From Pedobacter sp. FW305-3-2-15-E-R2A2 (GTDB lineage: Bacteria > Bacteroidota > Bacteroidia > Sphingobacteriales > Sphingobacteriaceae), in the NCBI RefSeq assembly GCF_038446955.1, contig NZ_CP151803.1, positions 2,108,001 through 2,172,000 of the forward strand: 64,000 nucleotides of DNA. Direction: 5' to 3'. Shown piece after piece: positions 19,435 to 26,595 of the stretch. Each line of letters begins with the position of its first letter. The stretch's first letter is position 1. The notes beneath the pieces are model-generated. The model made no database searches. It worked only from the letters and a program-made list of their open reading frames with translations, and was not told the DNA's origin. A program made the position numbers and the translations under genes.

Positions 19435-19461
19435 TTGCTCATGTTTTTTAATATACTTTTG
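19435..19461 (+). promoter_or_regulatory. Bacteroidota-type promoter of the DUF2795 gene
   Basis: TTG at 19435-19437 (within TTTTGCT) and TACTTTTG at 19454-19461 (TAnnTTTG), separated by 16 bp. The predicted start lies about 30 bp upstream of the ATG. The same element pair with the same spacing occurs before the permease gene at 22115-22141. Confidence 0.6.
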
Positions 19462-19497
19462 CGAAACGAATTAGAATAACTTAATAGTATAAGAAAT

Positions 19498-19719
19498 ATG
19501 TATTGGACATTAGAACTCGCATCGCATTTGGAAGACGCTCCATGGCCTGCAACAAAAGACGAATTAATTGATTACGGTATAAGATCAGGCGCACCTGTAG
19601 AGGTGATTGAAAATTTACAAGCTTTGGAAGATGATGGGGAACCATATGAAACCATCGAAGAAATTTGGCCTGATTATCCTACTAAAGACGACTTCTTCTT
19701 CAACGAAGACGAATATTAA
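19498..19719 (+). CDS. DUF2795 family small acidic protein
   Basis: A 73-residue, strongly acidic cytoplasmic protein (LEDAPWPATKDELIDYGIR near residues 10-28; C-terminal DDFFFNEDEY). It resembles the DUF2795 family, which is widespread and has no established function. It has its own clear promoter and its own terminator, so it is a monocistronic gene, which supports it being real and possibly highly expressed. Confidence 0.85.
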   Translation: MYWTLELASHLEDAPWPATKDELIDYGIRSGAPVEVIENLQALEDDGEPYETIEEIWPDYPTKDDFFFNEDEY

Positions 19720-19748
19720 TCTTTAGTACTTCTTAGTAGTGTTTTTAG

Positions 19749-19778
19749 AGGCTCCGTGTTACGGGGCCTTTCTTTTTT
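19749..19778 (+). terminator. Rho-independent terminator of the DUF2795 gene
   Basis: A 9-bp stem with one G-T wobble (19749-19757 with 19761-19769), a 3-nt loop and a T-rich tail. Confidence 0.88.
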
Positions 19779-19827
19779 ATCATTTTTTCCTGTACATCTT
19801 TTGTGCAATTTTTTTAAAATGAACTTT

Positions 19828-19846
19828 TTGGAACGAACATTGTTTA
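19828..19846 (+). promoter_or_regulatory. Putative promoter element shared with the YtxH-like gene
   Basis: TTGGAACGAACATTGTTTA lies about 70 bp before a small membrane-protein gene. A related sequence, TTGG-N3-CGAA-N2-TTGTTTA, lies before the YtxH-like gene (54473 down to 54451, minus strand). Shared stress-type promoter is a guess from two copies. Confidence 0.3.
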
Positions 19847-19917
19847 TGTATTGTCATGAGATTGTTTGACAATTCTCTTCAACTATCTAAAAAAACACAT
19901 ACTTAAAATTAAACGTT

Positions 19918-20079
19918 ATGGGAAATTTACTTTATTTGGTAGCAGTAGTATTCGTTATACTATGGGTCATTGGTTTCTTCTTCGGAGGCTTCGGACCGAA
20001 CGTAGGAAATTTAATTCACATCCTTCTTGTGATTGCCATCATTGCAATCCTGTTGAAAGTCATCAACAGAGCCGCGTAA
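19918..20079 (+). CDS. Lmo0937 family (DUF5670-like) small membrane protein
   Basis: A 53-residue hydrophobic protein, too short for usual ORF calling. Two membrane helices are visible: residues 4-22 (LLYLVAVVFVILWVIGFF) and about 32-48 (IHILLVIAIIAILLKVI), joined by a glycine-rich turn FGGFGPNVG; it ends INRAA. This is the layout of the small Lmo0937-type membrane proteins found in many bacteria and often linked to stress, function unknown. An overlapping 90-residue ORF in another frame is a shadow. A bidirectional terminator follows directly. Confidence 0.85.
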   Translation: MGNLLYLVAVVFVILWVIGFFFGGFGPNVGNLIHILLVIAIIAILLKVINRAA

Positions 20080-20093
20080 TCATCAGATTATAT

Positions 20094-20136
20094 AAAAAAG
20101 AAAGGTTCCTGAATTACTCAGGAACCTTTCTTTTTT
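20094..20136. terminator. Bidirectional terminator overlapping the ispD stop codon
   Basis: A perfect 12-bp stem (20101-20112 with 20118-20129) with a 5-nt loop; A-rich on the left and T-rich on the right, so it can work for both the small membrane-protein gene and ispD. The last codon of ispD (20118-20120) is inside the stem. Confidence 0.9.
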
Positions 20137-20792
20137 AAAATGGAGGCCATCTCCAGATCCTCAGGATAGGTGATTTTGATGTTTTCCCTGGTCCCTTCAA
20201 TAATGTGAATGGTAAATCCGGAGTACTCTGCTACGGAAGCATCGTCCGTAAATTCATTTCTGAAAGGCTGCTGGTAGGCTTTCCTTAATATTTCTATTGC
20301 AAAAGTTTGCGGTGTTTGAATGAGCAATAGCTCATTTCTGTTCAAAGCTTCTGTTTTTCCATCGAACAAAACCTTTCTGACGGAATCCGTAGGAGGAATC
20401 CCGGCTACCGCATTTCCATGTGCTTCCGCTGCCTCGAAAGACCTTAAAATCAAAGCAGGACTTACCAATGGTCGTACGGCGTCATGTACAGCGACGATAC
20501 CTTTGCCTTTTATGGCCTTCAGCCCGTTTTTAACGGAATGAAACCGCTGTTCCCCACCTTTGATGAGCTGGTGTGGAATCGTGAAGCTGTGGGCCTTGCA
20601 AAGCTCTTCCCAGTATTGATGCTGATGAATGTTCAGCACAAGGAGTATTGCAGGGTTTAGAGGACATGCCGCAAAGGCCTCCAGGGTATGCATCAATATA
20701 GGTTTCCCATCCAACAGTAAAAACTGCTTGGCAATTTTATGCTGCATCCTGCTTCCGGATCCACCTGCGACGATAATTGCGTAATACTTCAT
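20118..20792 (-). CDS. ispD: 2-C-methyl-D-erythritol 4-phosphate cytidylyltransferase
   Basis: A 224-residue enzyme of the non-mevalonate isoprenoid pathway, joining CTP to methylerythritol phosphate. The N-terminal nucleotide-binding loop VAGGSGSRM (residues 8-16) is followed by KQFLLLDGKPI; VHDAVRPLVS and QTPQTFAI are further family signatures. Full length. Monocistronic, with a TATTTTTG promoter box about 20 bp upstream and a terminator that begins inside the gene. Confidence 0.97.
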   Translation of the reverse strand: MKYYAIIVAGGSGSRMQHKIAKQFLLLDGKPILMHTLEAFAACPLNPAILLVLNIHQHQYWEELCKAHSFTIPHQLIKGGEQRFHSVKNGLKAIKGKGIVAVHDAVRPLVSPALILRSFEAAEAHGNAVAGIPPTDSVRKVLFDGKTEALNRNELLLIQTPQTFAIEILRKAYQQPFRNEFTDDASVAEYSGFTIHIIEGTRENIKITYPEDLEMASILKKKGS

Positions 20793-20811
20793 TTGTATTT
20801 TGTCTTTAAAA

Positions 20812-20819
20812 CAAAAATA
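20812..20819 (-). promoter_or_regulatory. Candidate -7 promoter box for ispD
   Basis: TATTTTTG on the minus strand matches TAnnTTTG and ends 19 bp before the ATG, predicting a leader of about 15 nt. Confidence 0.45.
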
Positions 20820-20877
20820 GGAGATCTAAGTCCATAATGGCTTAAAATCTCCTATTTTCAATGTTTTTTTATAGGAA

Positions 20878-21927
20878 TTAGATGATCAACATCGCATCTC
20901 CATAACTGTAGAAACGGTATTTTTCTTTCAATGCTACTTCATAAGCATTTCTAACGTAGTCGTAACCGCCAAATGCACTCACCATCATCAATAAAGTAGA
21001 TTCAGGAGTATGGAAATTGGTGATCATCGAGTTCGCAATGCTGAAATCGTATGGAGGGAAGATGAATTTACTGGTCCAGTCATTTGCTGGTTTAAGCATT
21101 CTTCCTGAAGAAACAGCCGATTCAATTGCACGCATAGAAGTGGTACCTACTGCACAGATTTTTCTTTTCTCTTCAATAGCTTTATTCACAATATCAGCAT
21201 CTTTCTGCTCTATAATGAACTGCTCAGAATCCATTTTGTGTTTTGTTAAATCTTCTACTTCGACAGATCTGAACGTACCAAGACCAACATGTAATGTCAC
21301 CTCAGCGAAGTTAATACCTTTCAGTTCCAGACGTTTCATCAACTCTCTGCTGAAGTGTAAACCTGCAGTAGGAGCCGCAACAGCACCTTCATGCTTCGCG
21401 AAAATTGTTTGATAACGTTCTTTATCCTGAGCAGTAGCTTTACGTTTGATGTATTTTGGAAGTGGAGTCTCTCCTAGAATTTCGATATTTTTTCTGAACT
21501 CTTCGTCAGTACCGTCAAATAAGAAACGGATGGTACGTCCGCGGGAAGTGGTGTTGTCAACAACCTCAGCAACCAACAAATCGTCATCACCGAAATATAA
21601 TTTATTTCCAACACGAATTTTACGTGCAGGATCTACTAAAACATCCCATAAACGCAATTCTTTATTTAATTCTCTTAATAAAAAGACCTCAATAGTTGCA
21701 CCAGTCTTCTCCTTATTGCCGTATAAACGGGCAGGAAAAACCTTGGTATTGTTTAAGATCATGACATCCTGATCATCGAAATAGCTCAAAACATCCTTGA
21801 ATATTTTATGTTCAATTTTGCCACTATCTTTATGCAAAACCATTAAACGGGCTTCGTCCCTATGTTCTGAAGGATTATTGGCAACTAATGATTCAGGGAG
21901 ATTAAACTTAAATTGAGATAACTTCAT
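20878..21927 (-). CDS. queA: S-adenosylmethionine:tRNA ribosyltransferase-isomerase
   Basis: A 349-residue enzyme adding the epoxycyclopentane ring during queuosine synthesis in tRNA. It starts [14 protein letters not shown], the canonical QueA opening, with [13 protein letters not shown] next and [11 protein letters not shown] and [10 protein letters not shown] further on. The frame stays open upstream to an ATG at 22036-22038, adding 37 residues, but the family length, the canonical N terminus, and a TAnnTTTGC box at 21954-21961 between the two starts all favour the inner ATG. The upstream part is a separate repeated leader-peptide sequence. Confidence 0.96.
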   Translation of the reverse strand: MKLSQFKFNLPESLVANNPSEHRDEARLMVLHKDSGKIEHKIFKDVLSYFDDQDVMILNNTKVFPARLYGNKEKTGATIEVFLLRELNKELRLWDVLVDPARKIRVGNKLYFGDDDLLVAEVVDNTTSRGRTIRFLFDGTDEEFRKNIEILGETPLPKYIKRKATAQDKERYQTIFAKHEGAVAAPTAGLHFSRELMKRLELKGINFAEVTLHVGLGTFRSVEVEDLTKHKMDSEQFIIEQKDADIVNKAIEEKRKICAVGTTSMRAIESAVSSGRMLKPANDWTSKFIFPPYDFSIANSMITNFHTPESTLLMMVSAFGGYDYVRNAYEVALKEKYRFYSYGDAMLII

Positions 21928-21953
21928 ATTTTTCGATGTGATAATTAAGGGCG

Positions 21954-21961
21954 CAAATTTA
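21954..21961 (-). promoter_or_regulatory. Candidate -7 promoter box for queA
   Basis: TAAATTTG followed by C on the minus strand, a full TAnnTTTGC match. It predicts a leader of about 20 nt and shows that the longer queA ORF would begin upstream of the promoter. Confidence 0.55.
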
Positions 21962-21994
21962 AGAAATATAATTTTCTTTTTCATTAGATTCCAT

Positions 21995-22049
21995 TTGTTT
22001 TTTAACGGTGATGAAGCTATCGTGATCTTAGTGTTCATTTCGTTATGTG
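21995..22049 (-). repeat. Leader-peptide repeat, copy 2 (relic upstream of queA)
   Basis: About 46 of 55 bases match the region at 53968-54022 before the porin gene, in the same orientation relative to the downstream gene. On the minus strand, from ATG at 22038, it encodes [14 protein letters not shown], close to MTTKIMIASLPLNN in the other copy. Here the frame runs on through WNL into MKKKIIFL, which looks like the start of a lost exported protein. Confidence 0.75.
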
Positions 22050-22114
22050 ATGGCCTCGCTAATAATGAGCAGGTCGTATCGTTCAGAATTGTATTTTTTA
22101 TATTATATAAGGTT

Positions 22115-22141
22115 TTGCTGTAACCTTTTTAAGTACTTTTG
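22115..22141 (+). promoter_or_regulatory. Bacteroidota-type promoter of the ABC permease gene
   Basis: TTG at 22115-22117 (within TTTTGCT) and TACTTTTG at 22134-22141, spacing 16 bp, ending 15 bp before the ATG. Confidence 0.6.
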
Positions 22142-22156
22142 GTCTAACCCTCAATT

Positions 22157-23398
22157 ATGATTATTTTCAGACTAATAGGCGAAAGTTTTCGGTTTGCATT
22201 AGATGCACTGCGCCAGAACAAAATGCGGACAATGCTCTCCCTATTGGGGATTACCATCGGGATCTTTACCATCATTTTCGTGTTCTCGGCCGTAGATACC
22301 CTCAGGAGTAAACTGCAGGCCAGTATCGATAAACTAGGTTCCAGTACCGTGTTCGTGCAAAAATGGCCATGGGGTGGTTTCGGTGATTACCCATGGTGGA
22401 AATATATGAACAGACCCGAAGCCTCACTCAGAGATTATGAAGGACTAAAAGACAGACTGGAATATGTAGAAGGTGTGTCCTACGAAATTTCTGCAAACGG
22501 CAGAACAATCAAATACAGAAGTAACTCCGTAGAAGGTGGTGGCATCAGAGCCGCCTCTCAGGATTTTAATAAAACATGGAACCTCGATTTTCAGGAAGGA
22601 CGATACTTTACTGATAATGAAGGTAAATCCGGATCACCCGTAATTATTATCGGTGCCGATATCGCCGAAGGCCTCTTTAATGGAGAACCCGCAATCGGTA
22701 AATCGATTACCGTAATGGCCAGAAGACTGACCGTTGTTGGGGTATTCAAGAAAGAAGGAGAAGATATGATGGGCATGTCCCAGGATAAAAACATCCTGAT
22801 TCCACTTAACTTCGCCAAAGGTATAATGGATGTGGAAAGTGAACGCTACGATCCAACGATCACTGTAAGGGGAAAGGATTATATTGCTTTAGAAGAGGTA
22901 GAAAGTGAGATCAGAGGCGCTATGAGGGCCATTAGAAGAACCAAACCAGGTGCAGAAGATGATTTCGCCCTGAATAAAAGTACCATTGCTTCCAATCAAC
23001 TGGATCAGATGTTTGGTGTAGTCGATATTGCTGGATGGGTAATCGGTGGATTCTCGATTCTTGTGGGCGGATTCGGAATTGCAAATATCATGTTCGTATC
23101 CGTGAAAGAAAGAACCAATATTATTGGAATTCAGAAGTCTTTGGGTGCGAAAAACTATTTTATACTGCTACAATTTCTGTTTGAAGCGATCGCACTCTGC
23201 TTACTCGGTGGAGCATTGGGTTTATTATTGGTATACCTGCTGACTTTAGCTTTGACCGCAGGCGGATTTGAAATGATCCTGTTCTGGAAGAATGTGATGC
23301 TGGGAGTAACGATATCTGTGGTGATCGGTACGATCTCTGGATTTTGGCCGGCATTTTCGGCATCACGACTAGACCCTGTTGAAGCAATTCGCTCCTAA
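22157..23398 (+). CDS. ABC transporter permease, MacB/FtsX type
   Basis: A 413-residue permease: N-terminal membrane helix (about residues 25-47, MLSLLGITIGIFTIIFVFSA), a large periplasmic MacB core domain (about 50-270), and three C-terminal helices forming the FtsX domain (IAGWVIGGFSILVGGFGIANIM, LLQFLFEAIALCLLGGALGLLL, and the last before GFWPAFSASRLDPVEAIRS). The final DPVEAIR motif is typical. Such permeases export or relocate molecules using a separate ATPase; the ATPase at 18009-18767 is the nearest candidate. It has its own promoter. Confidence 0.93.
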   Translation: MIIFRLIGESFRFALDALRQNKMRTMLSLLGITIGIFTIIFVFSAVDTLRSKLQASIDKLGSSTVFVQKWPWGGFGDYPWWKYMNRPEASLRDYEGLKDRLEYVEGVSYEISANGRTIKYRSNSVEGGGIRAASQDFNKTWNLDFQEGRYFTDNEGKSGSPVIIIGADIAEGLFNGEPAIGKSITVMARRLTVVGVFKKEGEDMMGMSQDKNILIPLNFAKGIMDVESERYDPTITVRGKDYIALEEVESEIRGAMRAIRRTKPGAEDDFALNKSTIASNQLDQMFGVVDIAGWVIGGFSILVGGFGIANIMFVSVKERTNIIGIQKSLGAKNYFILLQFLFEAIALCLLGGALGLLLVYLLTLALTAGGFEMILFWKNVMLGVTISVVIGTISGFWPAFSASRLDPVEAIRS

Positions 23399-23414
23399 CG
23401 AAATCTTGCTCCCT

Positions 23415-23521
23415 CTTCAATAAAAAAAGGGCATATTCTTCAAAGGCTGAAATCTTTTGCACGCTGAAGGGCGGCAAAATCTTTCCAGGCCTTTTCTGAA
23501 CACGCCCTTTTTTTATTGAAG
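23415..23521. repeat. Long imperfect hairpin 1
   Basis: Perfect 18-bp terminal inverted repeats (23415-23432 with 23504-23521) enclose 71 nt that continue to pair imperfectly. An inner stem TTTTGC/GCAAAA (23455-23460 with 23474-23479) is topped by CGC/GCG and a loop containing TGAAGG. The whole is about 107 nt. Its reverse complement shares an apical CCCTTCAGC motif with hairpin 2. A role as structured RNA, repeat element or complex terminator cannot be decided. Confidence 0.75.
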
Positions 23522-23657
23522 AAATATTGCACTGATTTGTTACTCGCTCCACTGACGGGCCTCGACCCGTGTAAGCTTAGTTGGTTTTTCTTTTTTCCTT
23601 CATCGCGTTTTTTAGAGATGTGTTTTTGCATCATGTGATGGAGCAATCATTGTTTCA

Positions 23658-23745
23658 AATAAAAATGTCCGTTTGCTTTGAAGACATTCGAATATTTGCC
23701 CTTCAGCAAAGATTCGGGGATGAAAAGGAAATGGACATTTTTATT
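23658..23745. repeat. Long imperfect hairpin 2
   Basis: Terminal 13-bp inverted repeats (23658-23670 with 23733-23745) enclose an inner stem (23690-23699 with 23706-23715, nine of ten pairs) and a 6-nt loop CCTTCA. Total 88 nt. Related to the reverse complement of hairpin 1 in its A/T-rich base, its TTTGC/GCAAA inner stem and its loop. Confidence 0.7.
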
Positions 23746-23790
23746 AGTTCTTAATTTCTCTTACAGAGAAGACTAAACCAATAGAGAAAA

Positions 23791-23833
23791 ATAGAAAAAG
23801 GCCGGTTTCTTTAAGAAACCGGCCTTTTTCTAT
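23791..23833. terminator. Very strong bidirectional terminator
   Basis: Two perfect 21-bp arms (23791-23811 with 23813-23833) separated by one base, with GGCCGG core and A/T-rich ends. It follows the minus-strand aminotransferase gene. Confidence 0.88.
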
Positions 23834-23854
23834 ATGTTAACCTTAACCTAGTAA

Positions 23855-25048
23855 CTAGCTTAGTTTTTCTAAAGCAGCTTTGATTCTTGAAACGGCATCT
23901 CTTAATTTATCTTCTGCAGCAGCATAAGAAATTCTGATACAATCTTCGTTTCCGAAAGCTTCGCCGGTAACGGTAGATACATGAGCTTCGTTTAACAGAT
24001 ATAAGCAAAGGTCTTCGGCATTGTTGATTTTGTAATCGCCAGTGCTGGTACCGAAGTAAGCTTTCACTTCAGGGAAGAAATAGAAGGCTCCGTCAGGAAG
24101 GTTTACTTTGACGTTAGGTATTTCTTTTAACAAAGCATAAACGATGTCTCTACGGCTCTTGAATTCCTGTACCATCGCATTTACAGTCTCTAATCCACCT
24201 TGGTAAGCTGCTAAAGCTGCACGTTGAGCGATAGAAGATGTTCCTGAAGTGATTTGCCCCTGCATTTTGTCGCAGGCATTGGAAAGTTCTTTATTGGCAG
24301 CCATATAACCTACGCGCCACCCCGTCATTGCATAGGATTTTGAAAATCCATTGATCAGGACTACTCTGTCTTTTATAGAGTCAAATTCAGCGATGGAAGC
24401 ATGTTTGCCTACAAAGTTGATGTGCTCATAGATTTCGTCTGAGATGATATAAATGTTTGGGTATTTTTCGAATACGGCAACCAGATCTGCAAGTTCTTCT
24501 TTGCTGTATACTGATCCGGTTGGATTACAAGGAGAAGAGAACATGAACACCTTTGTTTTTGGGGTGATGGCTGCTTCTAATTGTGCACCGGTGATTTTGA
24601 AGTTGTTTTCTACTGTAGCATTGATGAATACGGTTTCACCTTCTGCAAGTTTGATCATTTCTGAATAAGAAACCCAGTATGGAGTAGGCACAATTACCTC
24701 TTCTCCAGGATTTACCAGGCACATTACGGCATTGGCTAAGGATTGTTTGGCACCGGTAGATACCACAATCTGATCGAAGCTATAGCTCAATCCATTTTCT
24801 CTCAATAATTTTTCGGCAATCGCCTTACGCAACTCCGGGTATCCTGATACAGGCGTATAATACGAGTAGTTTTCGTCTACAGCGGTCTTCGCTGCTTCCT
24901 TAACAAATTCAGGCGTGAAGAAATCCGGCTCACCAAAGCTCAGATTGATTACATCTATCCCTTTTGCGGATAGTTCTCTGCCTAACTTAGCCATTTTAAT
25001 GGTCTGTGACTCTGAAAGGTTATTGATTCTTTTGGATAAAAATGTCAT
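23855..25048 (-). CDS. Pyridoxal-phosphate aminotransferase, aspartate/aromatic (AspC) type
   Basis: A 397-residue fold-type I aminotransferase of the aspartate aminotransferase Ib group. Family marks: SFGEPDFFTP near residue 38, GAKQSL, SPCNPTGSVYS, SDEIYEH and the PLP-binding lysine in GFSKSYAMTGWRVGYM. It most likely interconverts aspartate/oxaloacetate or related amino acids. An upstream ATG at 25090 would add 14 residues, but the -7 box at 25066-25073 lies between the two starts and the inner ATG gives the usual MTFLSKRI opening. Monocistronic, ended by a strong terminator. Confidence 0.94.
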   Translation of the reverse strand: MTFLSKRINNLSESQTIKMAKLGRELSAKGIDVINLSFGEPDFFTPEFVKEAAKTAVDENYSYYTPVSGYPELRKAIAEKLLRENGLSYSFDQIVVSTGAKQSLANAVMCLVNPGEEVIVPTPYWVSYSEMIKLAEGETVFINATVENNFKITGAQLEAAITPKTKVFMFSSPCNPTGSVYSKEELADLVAVFEKYPNIYIISDEIYEHINFVGKHASIAEFDSIKDRVVLINGFSKSYAMTGWRVGYMAANKELSNACDKMQGQITSGTSSIAQRAALAAYQGGLETVNAMVQEFKSRRDIVYALLKEIPNVKVNLPDGAFYFFPEVKAYFGTSTGDYKINNAEDLCLYLLNEAHVSTVTGEAFGNEDCIRISYAAAEDKLRDAVSRIKAALEKLS

Positions 25049-25065
25049 AATAATTTGTGCGCAAG

Positions 25066-25095
25066 CAAATATAATTTTGTGAGATAGCAAATATA
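25066..25095 (-). promoter_or_regulatory. Tandem TATATTTGC boxes before the aminotransferase gene
   Basis: TATATTTGC occurs twice on the minus strand (boxes at 25073 and 25095 reading down), 22 bp apart. The inner one is a good -7 box 17 bp before the inner ATG; the outer copy may supply the -33 TTTG or be a second promoter. Confidence 0.5.
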
Positions 25096-25157
25096 GAAAC
25101 CTAACCGAATTATAAACTAAAAAAAATACTTTTTAATATAATTTCCTTGTTAAAATG

Positions 25158-25165
25158 TACTTTTG
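25158..25165 (+). promoter_or_regulatory. Candidate -7 promoter box for the exporter-NUDIX-bioA operon
   Basis: TACTTTTG, full TAnnTTTG match, overlapping the outermost possible TTG start codon. If used, transcription starts near 25171 and translation must start at or after the TTG at 25184. Confidence 0.4.
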
Positions 25166-26158
25166 AAGGCTAAACTCTGCCAATTGTTACCTCAGAAAAA
25201 AGCCATACTCGTTTCCTTGTGCATTAGTGTACTATTAATGCTTGCAAAATTTGCGGCATATTTCATGACACACTCTAATGCCATACTTACTGATGCTGCA
25301 GAGAGTATCGTAAATGTACTGGCCAGTGGCTTTGCATTTTACAGCATTTACCTCGCCACTTTACCGAAAGATGAAAACCATCCTTATGGCCATGGGAAGG
25401 TCGAATTCTTTTCCGCTTTTGTGGAAGGCATCCTCATCGCTTTAGCTGGATTAATCATTGTCTTTAAATCTGGTTATGATCTTTTATTTCCAAAGGTGAT
25501 CACCCAGTTATTTGAGGGGGCAACGATCATCGGGGCCACCGGACTGATCAATTTACTTGTTGGTTTTTACCTGATCAATACCGGGAAGAAACACCGCTCT
25601 ATTACATTGGAAGCAGACGGAAAACACCTATTGACCGATGCCATTACCAGTGCCGGGCTGGTGGTCGGTATTGTCCTCATTCAGCTGACTAAAATTTACT
25701 GGCTGGACAGTGTGATCTCTATTGCGCTTGGACTATACATCATTTATAACGGCTATAAACTCACCAGACGCTCTGTTGGGGGATTAATGGATGAAAGTAA
25801 TGTAGAACTGGTAAAAGATATTGTCTGCATTTTGCAGGAGAACAGGCATGATGCCTGGATTGATGTCCACAATCTGCGCGCACAACAGTATGGCGCAGAC
25901 CTTCATATTGATTGCCACATTACCCTGCCGTATTATTTTGATCTTGTTAAAGTTCACCAGGAAATCTCTGATATCGATAAACTAATTAATGGGAAGGCAG
26001 AACATAAAACAGAACTATTTATTCATGCCGATCCTTGTCTGCCGGAATGTTGCAATTATTGTAATATGAAGAATTGCCATGTAAGGACGGAAGCTTTTAA
26101 TAAAGAAATTGGATGGACGGTAGAGAATGCAACTAAAAACAAAAAACATTTCCAATGA
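25163..26158 (+). CDS. Cation diffusion facilitator family metal exporter
   Basis: A protein of up to 331 residues with about six membrane helices exporting divalent metals (Zn, Fe, Mn or Co) by proton antiport. Motifs: SNAILTDAAESIVN in helix 2 (metal-site Asp), HPYGHGKVEF, and LEADGKHLLTDAITSAG with the second HxxxD pair. The C-terminal cytoplasmic domain ends with an unusual Cys/His-rich run (CLPECCNYCNMKNCH). No ATG is available; the start is a TTG, either at 25163 or at 25184 (seven codons later). The inner one is favoured because a -7 box overlaps the outer. The stop overlaps the NUDIX start by 4 bp. Confidence 0.9.
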   Translation: MKAKLCQLLPQKKAILVSLCISVLLMLAKFAAYFMTHSNAILTDAAESIVNVLASGFAFYSIYLATLPKDENHPYGHGKVEFFSAFVEGILIALAGLIIVFKSGYDLLFPKVITQLFEGATIIGATGLINLLVGFYLINTGKKHRSITLEADGKHLLTDAITSAGLVVGIVLIQLTKIYWLDSVISIALGLYIIYNGYKLTRRSVGGLMDESNVELVKDIVCILQENRHDAWIDVHNLRAQQYGADLHIDCHITLPYYFDLVKVHQEISDIDKLINGKAEHKTELFIHADPCLPECCNYCNMKNCHVRTEAFNKEIGWTVENATKNKKHFQ

Positions 26159-26595
26159 GCTATTTTAATGTAAGGGTATACGGTCTTCTTATCAATGACG
26201 AGCAACAGGTACTGATCAGTGATGAGCAGTCGGGAGGGAAGATTTTCAGTAAGTTTCCCGGCGGCGGACTGGAATTGGGTGAAGGCCTGATTGATGCGCT
26301 GAAAAGAGAGTTTATGGAGGAGTGTAATGCTGAAATTGAAGTGCTTGAACACTTCTATACCACGGATTTTTATGAAAAATCTTCTTTTAATGACAGCCAG
26401 ATTTTAAGCATCTACTATATCGTAAAAGCAGTTCATCCTTTGCAGCTTAACTTCAAATCAAAGGTCTTTGATTTTGATGGAGATAGCCTGCAATCCTTTC
26501 GATGGATGGACCTTGCCACACTTAAAATGGAAGATGTGACCTTTAAAACGGATCAGACAGTGGTAGAACTGCTGACCATTAAACAAACAACATGA
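26155..26595 (+). CDS. NUDIX hydrolase
   Basis: A 146-residue NUDIX protein hydrolysing a nucleoside diphosphate linked to another moiety; substrate unknown. The Nudix box is GGLELGEGLIDALKREFMEEC near residues 38-58: the G-x5-E-x7-RE-x2-EE pattern is intact, while the last glycine is asparagine. Short for the family but complete. It overlaps both neighbours by 4 bp (ATGA at each end), so the exporter, this gene and bioA are translationally coupled. Confidence 0.92.
   Translation: MSYFNVRVYGLLINDEQQVLISDEQSGGKIFSKFPGGGLELGEGLIDALKREFMEECNAEIEVLEHFYTTDFYEKSSFNDSQILSIYYIVKAVHPLQLNFKSKVFDFDGDSLQSFRWMDLATLKMEDVTFKTDQTVVELLTIKQTT

Larger units (their letters stand above)
23399..23854. other. 456-bp non-coding spacer rich in inverted repeats
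   Basis: No convincing gene. In order it holds: long imperfect hairpin 1 (23415-23521), a short hairpin ACGGG/CCCGT (23534-23549), a T-rich stretch, a small CATCA/TGATG hairpin (around 23628-23640), long imperfect hairpin 2 (23658-23745), and the aminotransferase terminator (23791-23833). This density of structure suggests a structured RNA or a repeat family. Confidence 0.7.

Noticed and set aside
19866..20138. 90-codon ORF overlapping the small membrane-protein gene
   Set aside because: Different frame from the clearly hydrophobic, well-ended 53-residue protein; composition is frame-shadow-like.
21928..22038. N-terminal 37-codon extension of queA
   Set aside because: Not part of QueA; the canonical N terminus begins at 21927 and a promoter box lies between. 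The upstream codons belong to the leader-peptide repeat.
23160..23552. 130-codon minus-strand ORF spanning the permease end and hairpin 1
   Set aside because: Half lies antisense to the permease and the rest runs through the hairpin; no coding features.
25049..25090. 14-codon N-terminal extension of the aminotransferase
   Set aside because: The -7 box at 25066-25073 and the family N terminus favour the ATG at 25048.
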